Below, piece after piece: positions 45,908 to 53,588 of a stretch of DNA of 64,000 bases. The stretch's first letter is position 1, and each line of letters begins with the position of its first letter. The notes below the pieces were generated by a model, which searched no databases, was not told the DNA's origin, and saw nothing but the letters and a program-made list of their open reading frames with translations. The DNA is from Aquicoccus porphyridii (GTDB taxonomy: Bacteria > Pseudomonadota > Alphaproteobacteria > Rhodobacterales > Rhodobacteraceae): contig NZ_VINQ01000005.1 of assembly GCF_008369105.1 (NCBI RefSeq), positions 124,001 through 188,000 on the forward strand. The letters run 5' to 3'. A program made the position numbers and the translations under genes.

Positions 45908-48232
45908 ATGACACAGCTTGCCCTGCCCGGCCTCAACGCCCCCGCCAGTATCCGCATCGACCGCTGGGGCCTGCCGCATATCCGCGCCGAGAACCCGCGC
46001 GATGCCTTTTTCGTGCAGGGGTTCAACGCCGTGCGCGACCGGCTCTGGCAGATCGACCTCTGGCGCAAGCGCGGGCTGGGTCTTCTGGCGGCAGATTTCG
46101 GCCCCGGCTACCTGATGCAGGACCGCGCCGCGCGGCTCTTGCTTTATCGCGGCGACATGGCGCCGGAATGGGCGGCCTATGGCCCGGATGCCGAGGAGAT
46201 CTGCACCACCTTCGCCCGGGGCATCAACGCGGGCGTCGATCTGGTGCTCGACGGCACGCTACCGCTGCCGCCCGAATTTGCCGAACTGGGCACCAAACCG
46301 GCCCATTGGGCACCCGAAGACGTGGTGCGCATCCGCACCCATTGCCTCGCCCGCAACGCCACGTCCGAACTGGCAAGGCAAAAGGTGCAGGCGCTCGCCT
46401 CGCCCGAGGTCGATCTCTTGCGCATGCCGCTTTCGCCGCCGGTGCCGGATGACGAATGGGCCACGATGGACGGGACACCCCTGCCCGACGATGCGCTCAC
46501 CACCTATCTTCTGGCCACCGCACCCGTGAGTTTCAGCGCCGAACGCCTCGCCGCCACGCTCGACGAGGCACCGCTCTGGTCGGCGCTCGACCCGGCGCTC
46601 AACGTGCTGCGTCACGAAACCCCACCCGAGGGCTCGAACAACTGGGCGCTGGCGCCGTCGCAAACCGCCACCGGCCGCGCGATCATGGCCAGCGATCCGC
46701 ACCGCGCCCACGCCGCGCCCTCGCTGCGCTACATGGTGCATCTCAGTGCCCCCGGGCTCGACGTGATCGGCGCCGGCGAACCTTCGTCGCCCGGCATCAT
46801 GGCCGGCCATAACGGCACCGCCGCCTTCAGCCTCACGATTTTCTGCGCCGATCAGGAGGATCTCATGGTCCATGAGACCCTGCCCGACACGCCGCATAGC
46901 TATCGCTATGGCACCGGCCACGAAGAGATGACCCGCATCGACGAGGTGTTCACCGTCAAGGGCGCGCCGGATCAGACCCTGCCGCTTTACTTCACACGGC
47001 ATGGCCCGGTGCTCTGGCAGGATGAAGGCCGCAACCTTGCCTTGTCACTGCGCACCGTGTTCACCGATCCCGGCACCGCGCCCTACATGGCCAGCCTCAA
47101 ATCCATGCGCGCCACCACGTTGAGCGATTTCCGCGAGGCGCTGGAGACATGGGGGGCGCCCTCGGTCAACATGGTCTATGCCGACACCGCGGGCGATATC
47201 TGCTGGCAGGCGGCGGCCTATGTGCCGCGCCGCAATGGCTGGCGCGGGCTCGCGCCGGTGCCAGGCGATGGCCGCTTCGAATGGCAGGGCTACATGACCG
47301 CCGCCGAGCTGCCCGCAACGGTCAACCCCGAGGATGGCGTGGTCTGGTCAGCCAATGAAATGAACATCCCCGACGGTTGGAACCACGCCGCCGCGACAGT
47401 GGGCCATGAATGGCTCGAAGACGGGCGCGCGGAACGGATTTCGGAACGGTTGCGCACGGGCACGGTCAACGACATCGCCGACAACTGCGCCCTGCAAACC
47501 GACACCCATTCGGGATATTCCGCGCGCCTTGTGGCACACATCCCGGCGCAAGCCCCGGACGCGGCGCGCGCCCTGCTTGGCCACTGGAATGGCCACGCCG
47601 ATGCCGACAGTGCCGCCGCCCTTTTGGCCGAGATGTGGCTCTCAAGCCACCTGCGGCCCGCGCTTCTGGCCCGTGTCGCCCCCGACCCCGCATTGCGCAA
47701 GTGGTTCGGCTCGGGCTCCATCGCCACCGTGGTGCGCATGCTGGAAGGGCGCCACCCCGGCCTCGCCCGCGTTGCCGGTCTCGACGATGACGCCGCCCGC
47801 GACACGTTCCTTGCCGAAACCCTCGCCGCCGCGTGGGAGGATGCCGTGACGCGCTTCGGGTCAGACCCCGCGACATGGCGCTGGGGTGACCTGCACAAGG
47901 GCTGGTTCGACCACGCGCTCACACCTTTGGGAACGGATTTCGATGTCGGCCCGCTCGACAAGGGCGGCAGTTCCACCACGGTCATGATGGCCCATTACGA
48001 GGCCAGTGATTACCGCGTGCGCATCGGCGCATCGGTGCGGATGGTGGTCGATGTCGGTGCATGGGACAACAGCGTCTGGATCAACGCGCCGGGCCAGTCG
48101 GGCCTGCCCGGCACGCCCCATTACGACGATCTCGCCCCGCTCTGGGCGATGGGGGATTACGTGCCGATGCCCTATTCCGAAGCGGCGGTCGAGGCCGCGA
48201 CGGCCACGCGGATCGACCTGTTGCCCGGCTGA
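45908..48232 (+). CDS. Penicillin acylase family protein (Ntn hydrolase)
   Basis: A 774-residue member of the penicillin G/cephalosporin acylase family, which cleaves amide bonds of N-acyl compounds after autocatalytic processing. The processed beta-chain would begin at Ser243 in EGSNNWALAPS, the family motif with the nucleophilic Ser and the following Asn-Asn-Trp. There is no signal peptide: the start MTQLALPGLNAPASIRIDRW is soluble, so the enzyme is likely cytoplasmic, unlike the classical periplasmic acylase. Other family blocks are ASDPHRAHAAPSLRYMVHL and GGSSTTVMMAHYEASD. The start has GCGAGG upstream. Confidence 0.88.
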   Translation: MTQLALPGLNAPASIRIDRWGLPHIRAENPRDAFFVQGFNAVRDRLWQIDLWRKRGLGLLAADFGPGYLMQDRAARLLLYRGDMAPEWAAYGPDAEEICTTFARGINAGVDLVLDGTLPLPPEFAELGTKPAHWAPEDVVRIRTHCLARNATSELARQKVQALASPEVDLLRMPLSPPVPDDEWATMDGTPLPDDALTTYLLATAPVSFSAERLAATLDEAPLWSALDPALNVLRHETPPEGSNNWALAPSQTATGRAIMASDPHRAHAAPSLRYMVHLSAPGLDVIGAGEPSSPGIMAGHNGTAAFSLTIFCADQEDLMVHETLPDTPHSYRYGTGHEEMTRIDEVFTVKGAPDQTLPLYFTRHGPVLWQDEGRNLALSLRTVFTDPGTAPYMASLKSMRATTLSDFREALETWGAPSVNMVYADTAGDICWQAAAYVPRRNGWRGLAPVPGDGRFEWQGYMTAAELPATVNPEDGVVWSANEMNIPDGWNHAAATVGHEWLEDGRAERISERLRTGTVNDIADNCALQTDTHSGYSARLVAHIPAQAPDAARALLGHWNGHADADSAAALLAEMWLSSHLRPALLARVAPDPALRKWFGSGSIATVVRMLEGRHPGLARVAGLDDDAARDTFLAETLAAAWEDAVTRFGSDPATWRWGDLHKGWFDHALTPLGTDFDVGPLDKGGSSTTVMMAHYEASDYRVRIGASVRMVVDVGAWDNSVWINAPGQSGLPGTPHYDDLAPLWAMGDYVPMPYSEAAVEAATATRIDLLPG

Positions 48233-48236
48233 CGGC

Positions 48237-48890
48237 TCAGGCCTTGCCTTCGAGGCCCGCCGCCGCATCGACACTCGCGCCTGGAATGCGCATCTCGAAC
48301 ACGTCGCGGATGACGGTGTAATCGTAATACCCCATCCGCGCGATCGGTGCGATCCGGGGGATGTCGAGCTTGCCGTCGGGGGTCAGAACCTCGTCGGCCA
48401 CATGGATGCGCGCCACCTGGCCATAGACCACGTCCACCGACCCCACCGGGCTGTTGCCGGGCAGGCGATGGGTGGCGATATACCGACATTCGAAATGCGC
48501 CGGGCTTTCGGCCACGCGCATGCCGGGTGCTTCGGTCGCGGGCGCCTTGGTCACGCCCGCACGCTCGAACTCGTCCTCGCCGGGGTCCAGTGCCATGGCG
48601 CTGATATTGACCGCCTCGCGCAGGGCATATGTGGCCATGTTCCAGACGAACCAGCCGGTTTGCTCGGCATTGATCACCGTGTCCTTGCGGCGGCCATCGG
48701 GATACTGGTTGGCGGCGAACATCACCATCGGCGGATCGAATGTCAGGTTCTGCCACTGGCTATAGGGGGCAAGGTTATGCACCCCGTCGACGCTCACCGT
48801 GGAGAGCCAGCCGATCGGGCGTGGCACGGTGCAGCTCTTGAACGGTGAATACGGAAGCGGGCAGGCCTCCTTCCCCGGCGCATATTCCAT
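48237..48890 (-). CDS. Flavin reductase family protein (FMN-binding split barrel)
   Basis: A 217-residue protein with the flavin-reductase-like domain: CTVPRPIGWLSTVSVDGVHN and LAPYSQWQNLTFDPPMVMFA are the FMN-binding region, and DVVYGQVARIHVADEVLT is the second half. Members reduce flavin or act as esterase-like proteins. It is 1 bp from hutU, its upstream neighbour on the minus strand, and its stop is only 4 bp from the convergent acylase stop. I set the start at ATG 48890, since the frame upstream runs into hutU. Confidence 0.8.
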   Translation of the reverse strand: MEYAPGKEACPLPYSPFKSCTVPRPIGWLSTVSVDGVHNLAPYSQWQNLTFDPPMVMFAANQYPDGRRKDTVINAEQTGWFVWNMATYALREAVNISAMALDPGEDEFERAGVTKAPATEAPGMRVAESPAHFECRYIATHRLPGNSPVGSVDVVYGQVARIHVADEVLTPDGKLDIPRIAPIARMGYYDYTVIRDVFEMRIPGASVDAAAGLEGKA

Positions 48891-48891
48891 G

Positions 48892-50565
48892 TCAGTTCCC
48901 CAATATCCCGGGCAGGCGCAGCCCGTGTTCTTTCGCGCAATCAATCGCGTCCTCATACCCCGCATCGGCATGGCGCCACACGCCCGAGGCCGGATCGTTC
49001 CACAGCACCCGCTCCAGCCGTTTCGCAGCCTCGGGTGTGCCATCGGCCACGATCACCATGCCCGCATGTTGCGAAAAGCCCATGCCGACACCGCCGCCGT
49101 GATGCAGGCTCACCCATGTCGCGCCCGACGCGGTGTTGACCAGTGCGTTCAGAAGCGGCCAGTCGGAAACCGCGTCGCTGCCATCCTTCATCGCCTCGGT
49201 CTCGCGGTTGGGGCTCGCCACCGATCCGCTGTCAAGGTGGTCGCGCCCGATCACGATGGGCGCCTTCAATTCGCCACTGGCCACCATCTCGTTGAACTTG
49301 AGGCCCGCCCGGTGCCGGTCACCCAGCCCGATCCAGCAGATCCGCGCCGGAAGGCCCTGGAAAGATATCCTCTCGCGCGCCATGTCCAGCCATTGATGCA
49401 GATGCGCGTTTTCGGGGAAAAGCTCCTTCATCGCCTGGTCGGTCTTGTAGATGTCCTCCGGGTCGCCCGACAGCGCACACCAGCGGAACGGCCCCACGCC
49501 ACGGCAAAAGAGCGGCCGGATATAGGCCGGAACGAAGCCCGGAAAGGCGAATGCGTTCTCCAACCCCTCGTCCTTGGCCACCTGCCGGATGTTGTTGCCG
49601 TAATCCAGCGTCGGCACGCCATCGTTCCAGAAATCGACCATCGCCTTGACATGCACCTTCATGCTCGCCCGCGCGGCCTTTTCCACCGCCTTGGGATCGC
49701 TCTCGCGCTTGTCGCGCCACTCGGCCATGCTCCAGCCCTGCGGCAGGTAGCCATTGACCGGATCATGCGCGCTGGTCTGGTCGGTGACGATGTCGGGCCG
49801 CACACCGCGCGCGTGAATCTCGGGAAAAATATCGGCGGCATTGCCCAGAAGGCCCACCGATTTCGCCTCGCCCGCCCTGGTCCAGCGGTCGATCATCTCC
49901 AGCGCCTCGTCGAGGCTCTCGGCCTTCTCGTCGAGATATCCGGTGCGCAGGCGAAAGTCGATACTGTCGGGGTTGCACTCCACCGCGAGGCAACAGGCCC
50001 CGGCGAACACAGCGGCCAGCGGCTGCGCGCCGCCCATCCCGCCAAGCCCCCCGGTCAGAATCCAGCGCCCCTTGAGGTCGCCGCCGTAGTGCTGGCGCCC
50101 GGCCTCGGCAAAGGTCTCAAACGTGCCCTGCACGATGCCCTGCGTGCCGATGTAAATCCATGACCCGGCGGTCATCTGGCCATACATCATCAGCCCTTTC
50201 TTATCGAGTTCGCTGAAATGGTCCCAATTGGCCCAATGCGGCACGATGTTGGAATTGGCGATCAGCACACGCGGCGCATCCACATGGGTCTTCACGATGG
50301 CCACCGGCTTGCCCGATTGCACCACCAGCGTCTCGTCATCCTCCAGATCCTTGAGGCCCGCGACGATCCGGTCGAAATCCTCCCATGTGCGCGCCGCACG
50401 TCCGATGCCGCCGTAAACCACCAACTCATGCGGGTTCTCGGCCACGTCCGGGTGCAGGTTGTTCATCAGCATCCGCATCGGTGCCTCGGTGAGCCAGCTT
50501 TTGGCGGTGATCTCGGGGCCAGTGGGCGGATAGACGTCGCGCAGGTTGTGGCGGGGGTTGGTCAT
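48892..50565 (-). CDS. hutU: Urocanate hydratase
   Basis: The 557-residue enzyme turns urocanate into imidazolone propionate in histidine degradation, using a tightly bound NAD+. It has the family blocks [20 protein letters not shown], the NAD-binding [14 protein letters not shown] (about residue 175), [20 protein letters not shown] with the conserved Cys, and [20 protein letters not shown]. The start at ATG 50565 follows AAAGGAGG. No hutH, hutI, hutG or hutC is in this window; the neighbour downstream is a flavin-reductase-like gene, which is not part of the usual hut operon. Confidence 0.96.
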   Translation of the reverse strand: MTNPRHNLRDVYPPTGPEITAKSWLTEAPMRMLMNNLHPDVAENPHELVVYGGIGRAARTWEDFDRIVAGLKDLEDDETLVVQSGKPVAIVKTHVDAPRVLIANSNIVPHWANWDHFSELDKKGLMMYGQMTAGSWIYIGTQGIVQGTFETFAEAGRQHYGGDLKGRWILTGGLGGMGGAQPLAAVFAGACCLAVECNPDSIDFRLRTGYLDEKAESLDEALEMIDRWTRAGEAKSVGLLGNAADIFPEIHARGVRPDIVTDQTSAHDPVNGYLPQGWSMAEWRDKRESDPKAVEKAARASMKVHVKAMVDFWNDGVPTLDYGNNIRQVAKDEGLENAFAFPGFVPAYIRPLFCRGVGPFRWCALSGDPEDIYKTDQAMKELFPENAHLHQWLDMARERISFQGLPARICWIGLGDRHRAGLKFNEMVASGELKAPIVIGRDHLDSGSVASPNRETEAMKDGSDAVSDWPLLNALVNTASGATWVSLHHGGGVGMGFSQHAGMVIVADGTPEAAKRLERVLWNDPASGVWRHADAGYEDAIDCAKEHGLRLPGILGN

Positions 50566-50657
50566 GCAGGCCTCCTTTGGGTGGCGAAGGATCGTTGCGA
50601 ACAGGGGGCAAGGGTGGCGCATGGATTCGCCACCTTGCTTATATGTTTACAATTAGC

Positions 50658-50677
50658 TATTATGTATGCACATAATA
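50658..50677. promoter_or_regulatory. Candidate operator upstream of hutU
   Basis: TATTATGT-ATGC-ACATAATA, a perfect 8-4-8 inverted repeat in an AT-rich stretch about 93 bp upstream of the hutU start, in the gap shared with the divergent cobB. The core TGTATGCACA resembles sites for GntR-family regulators such as HutC, but no such regulator lies nearby. Confidence 0.55.
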
Positions 50678-50806
50678 TGTCAAGCAGGAGTTTGCCCCTG
50701 AAAATCAGGGGGCAGCGACAGGCCCAGCGTTCGGCTCCGGCCCGGTTCCCATCCGCCGCGCCCGCCCCTAGAGTGGCCAGCAGACCAACCGTTCAAGAAG
50801 GCAGAA

Positions 50807-51499
50807 ATGACCGACAAGATCGTGATCCTCACCGGCGCGGGCATCTCGGCGGAAAGCGGGCTTGGCACCTTTCGCGACGAGGACGGGTTGTGGACCCGCT
50901 ATGACCTCGAAGAGGTGGCCACGCCCGAGGGCTTTGCCCGCAACCCCGGCTTCGTGCATGAATTCTACAACGCCCGCCGCGCCAACTGCGCGCGCGCTGA
51001 ACCCAATGCCGCCCATGCCGCACTGGCCCGGCTCGAACGCGACCACCCCGGCGAGGTGGTGATCGTCACGCAGAATGTCGATGACCTGCATGAACGCGCT
51101 GGTGCTACCCGCGTGATCCACATGCACGGTGCGCTCTCAGGGGCGCTTTGTGCCGCCTGCGACCACCGCTGGCCCGCGCCGCACGTGATGCAGACCGCAG
51201 ACCCCTGCCCCGCCTGCGCCACCCCCGCCACGCGCCCCGATGTCGTGTGGTTCGGCGAAATCCCCTATCATATGGACGAGATCATGAACCACCTCGCCAC
51301 CTGCACCCGCTTTGCCGCCATCGGCACCAGCGGCGAGGTCTACCCGGCGGCCGGTTTCGTGCAACTGGCCAGTGACGCCGGGGCGCATACGGTCGAGTTG
51401 AACCTCGACCCTTCCTCGGTCGTGTCGTCCTTCTCCGAAACCTGGCCTGGCCCGGCCACGCAGGTCGTGCCGGACTGGGTCGCAAGCCTGCTGAGATAA
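50807..51499 (+). CDS. cobB: NAD-dependent protein deacylase, Sir2 family
   Basis: A 230-residue sirtuin that removes acyl groups from protein lysines with NAD+. The sequence has GAGISAESGLGTFRDEDGLW at the N terminus, QNVDDLHERAGATRVIHMHG with the catalytic His, four zinc cysteines (CAACDHRW and DPCPAC), and VVWFGEIPY. The Tyr-x-x-Arg in EFYNARRAN matches class III sirtuins, which prefer succinyl or malonyl groups. It ends at a strong bidirectional terminator. Confidence 0.94.
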   Translation: MTDKIVILTGAGISAESGLGTFRDEDGLWTRYDLEEVATPEGFARNPGFVHEFYNARRANCARAEPNAAHAALARLERDHPGEVVIVTQNVDDLHERAGATRVIHMHGALSGALCAACDHRWPAPHVMQTADPCPACATPATRPDVVWFGEIPYHMDEIMNHLATCTRFAAIGTSGEVYPAAGFVQLASDAGAHTVELNLDPSSVVSSFSETWPGPATQVVPDWVASLLR

Positions 51500-51511
51500 G
51501 CAAGAGAATGG

Positions 51512-51535
51512 GCGCCCCGGCATCACCCGGGGCGC
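51512..51535. terminator. Bidirectional terminator between cobB and PCu(A)C gene
   Basis: GCGCCCCGG paired with CCGGGGCGC (9 bp) around the six-base loop CATCAC, lying between two convergent stops. No clean T-run exists on either side, so efficiency is uncertain. Confidence 0.6.
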
Positions 51536-51548
51536 ACAGTCGGGCCGT

Positions 51549-52034
51549 TCAATCGCCTTGCTTGTGCTCCATCTGGCCATGCATCGGCGTGCGCTCCAGA
51601 TCCACGGGCACCTCGACCTGTACCTCCCCGGCCTTGTCGAACACCAGCGTGAGCGGAATGATGTCACCGTGCTCGAACGGCTCCTTGATGCCAAAGAACA
51701 TCAAGTGGTGGCCACCACGTTTCAGCACGATCTCGCCATCCCTGGGCAGGGCAAAACCCTCTTCGACATGGATCATCCGCATCACCCCGTTGTCATCCTC
51801 GCGATGGGTGTGCAACTCGACCTTGTCGGCCACGTCCGACCGGACATCGACCAGGCGATCATCGGGGCCGTCATGATTGTGGATGACCATGAAGGCGGCG
51901 CCCGAACTCGACATCATCGACGACGCCCGGGCATAGGCGTCATGCACCTCGATCCCCTCGGCAAATGCAGGCAGTGCGGTCAGGCTCAGAACGGCGGCAG
52001 AGGCGGCCACCATGATACGGGTCTTGAAAGACAT
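51549..52034 (-). CDS. Copper chaperone PCu(A)C family protein
   Basis: A 161-residue periplasmic protein with a Sec signal (MSFKTRIMVAASAAVLSLTA, cut after AFA near residue 25). The Cu(I)-binding motif of the family, H-(M)x10-M-x21-H-x-M, is visible as ELHTHREDDNGVMRMIH and later GGHHLMFFGI. It delivers copper to the CuA site of cytochrome c oxidase. The C terminus is rich in His and Met (PMHGQMEHKQ). The next gene on the strand is a small secreted protein with cysteines, which may share its role. Confidence 0.9.
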   Translation of the reverse strand: MSFKTRIMVAASAAVLSLTALPAFAEGIEVHDAYARASSMMSSSGAAFMVIHNHDGPDDRLVDVRSDVADKVELHTHREDDNGVMRMIHVEEGFALPRDGEIVLKRGGHHLMFFGIKEPFEHGDIIPLTLVFDKAGEVQVEVPVDLERTPMHGQMEHKQGD

Positions 52035-52094
52035 CGCGTCTCTCCTTTTTCAGATTTTCGAATGGATTGGAACTCTCGGTGACGCCCACCGGCG

Positions 52095-52448
52095 TCACAC
52101 CGAACCCACGGGCGGCCCGCGCGCCCGCGCCACCGGCCCATCCAACGAGACCGCCCGCGCCATGCCTTCCGGGTGCAGCCGAACACCCTTGTCCATGTGC
52201 CGCGTGACCAACTCCGGAAGCGCCCCGCCCGCGACGAAAAGCGACACCGCGCAGTCGGGACAGATATGGCCGGGGCCGACCGGCTGGCCGTTCTCGTCCA
52301 CCAGCACGCTGATCGGCCCCGCGCCCGTGCACAACACGATGTGCCCGGCGGCGTCGGGCATTCCCCGCGCCACCGCCGCACTCTGGCCCGTCAGGGCCAG
52401 CACCAGGGCCAGCATCAGGCCAAGCAAGGGTCGCAACCTGCGTTTCAT
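52095..52448 (-). CDS. Small secreted cysteine-containing protein next to the copper chaperone
   Basis: A 117-residue protein with an N-terminal hydrophobic signal (MKRRLRPLLGLMLALVLALT then GQSAAVA). The mature part has IVLCTGAGPISVLVDENGQP and GHICPDCAVSLFVAGG: three cysteines and several histidines in a pattern like that of short DUF2946-type proteins found beside copper genes. It could be a periplasmic copper-binding or thiol protein. The gene ends 60 bp before the PCu(A)C start on the same strand, so it would be transcribed first. Confidence 0.6.
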   Translation of the reverse strand: MKRRLRPLLGLMLALVLALTGQSAAVARGMPDAAGHIVLCTGAGPISVLVDENGQPVGPGHICPDCAVSLFVAGGALPELVTRHMDKGVRLHPEGMARAVSLDGPVARARGPPVGSV

Positions 52449-52763
52449 GTGCCCAGATATAGGCCCCATGGCATCCCCACGAAAGCGGCAAAACGCCGCC
52501 AGACCGACGAACCACAGATGCCGCTATCCGAGCTTGCGTAGCGAACGCACCAGGCATGGCCTGGGGTAAAAATGCCAGCACCACAGCTCGCCACCGGGTC
52601 GAACCTCGTCATACCCCCGGCGTCATGGGCGCAGCAGCCATCGCACGCATTGCCCTGCGACGCGCGAAAACGGGAACGGCCTTCGGCGATCCGAAGAGAT
52701 AACCACTTGGCATTTCACGATAGTCTGTCATAGTTTTGACCCAACTGAGGTTGGTATCACGCA
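52449..52763. other. Gap between the cysteine protein and DUF4198 genes
   Basis: 315 bp between divergent genes, where both promoters should lie. Two inverted repeats are present: CCAGGC-ATG-GCCTGG at 52550-52564, and CCAAC-TGAG-GTTGG at 52741-52754, ten bases before the DUF4198 start, where it could be an operator. I found no supported ORF or RNA gene. Confidence 0.5.
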
Positions 52764-53588
52764 ATGGCATTTTTCTCTCGACTGTCACTGATCTTGGCGC
52801 TTGGCGTCGCATCGGCCGGGGCCAGCGCCCACGAGGTCTGGCTCGAACCGGAAAACTGGGTGGTGGCAGAACAGGAGCCTGTCACGGCCCGGTTGCGGAA
52901 TGGTGAGTATTTCGAAGGTATCGAGTTGATCTGGAACGACCGCTCAGTGGTTCGGGCGGAACGTTGGGACAATCTCGGGGTCCAGCCGATTACCGGGCGG
53001 CTGGGTGACCGTCCGGCCTTGGCGACAACGGCAGAGCGGGACGGTCTCTTGACGCTCCTCTACAAATCCTCGATCAACACGGTTGATTACACGGAATATG
53101 ACAAGTTCGCGGAGTTTCTCGCAGAGAAGGGATACGAGGCCATACTGCAGCAACACGCTGCACGCAGACTGCCACAGGCGCCGATCCGCGAGGCCTATTC
53201 CAGGTATGCCAAGGCGCTGGTCGCCGTAGGGTCGGGCCAGGGGGCAGACGCGCCTCGCGGCCTGGAGATCGAACTCGTCGCGCTGAGCAATCCCTATACC
53301 ACCGACCCCGACGCAGAGATGCGGTTTCAGGCCGTCTATCAGGGCAAGCCGCTGGCCGACAATCAAGTGACCATTTTTGCCAAGGCTCCGGACGGCACCG
53401 TCGAGACATCGTACCGGACCACGGACGACGCGGGCACCGTGTCGATCGACACCGTGCCGGGGCACGCCTACCTGATCGATACAGTGCTGGTTCGCGAACC
53501 GAACCGCGCCGTTGTGGCGCGAACGCGCGGCGCTGTCTGGGAATCGCTCTGGGCGTCGCTGACGTTTCGTGTACCGCCCCGTCAATAA
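52764..53588 (+). CDS. DUF4198 domain protein (secreted, metal-transport-related family)
   Basis: A 274-residue protein with a Sec signal (MAFFSRLSLILALGVASAGA, cut after ASA). The mature N terminus begins HEVWLEPENWVV, the conserved start of DUF4198 proteins, whose relatives occur near nickel or cobalt transporters, and the C-terminal half has an Ig-like strand pattern (FQAVYQGKPLADNQVTIFAK, DDAGTVSIDTVPGHAYLI). The short distance to the copper-chaperone genes is suggestive but they lie on the other strand. Its stop overlaps the gspD stop by 7 bp, tail to tail. Confidence 0.75.
   Translation: MAFFSRLSLILALGVASAGASAHEVWLEPENWVVAEQEPVTARLRNGEYFEGIELIWNDRSVVRAERWDNLGVQPITGRLGDRPALATTAERDGLLTLLYKSSINTVDYTEYDKFAEFLAEKGYEAILQQHAARRLPQAPIREAYSRYAKALVAVGSGQGADAPRGLEIELVALSNPYTTDPDAEMRFQAVYQGKPLADNQVTIFAKAPDGTVETSYRTTDDAGTVSIDTVPGHAYLIDTVLVREPNRAVVARTRGAVWESLWASLTFRVPPRQ

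Noticed and set aside
52549-52754. Two short palindromes before the DUF4198 gene as regulator sites
   Set aside because: They are short, no regulator gene is nearby, and there is no second copy; noted only in the gap entry.
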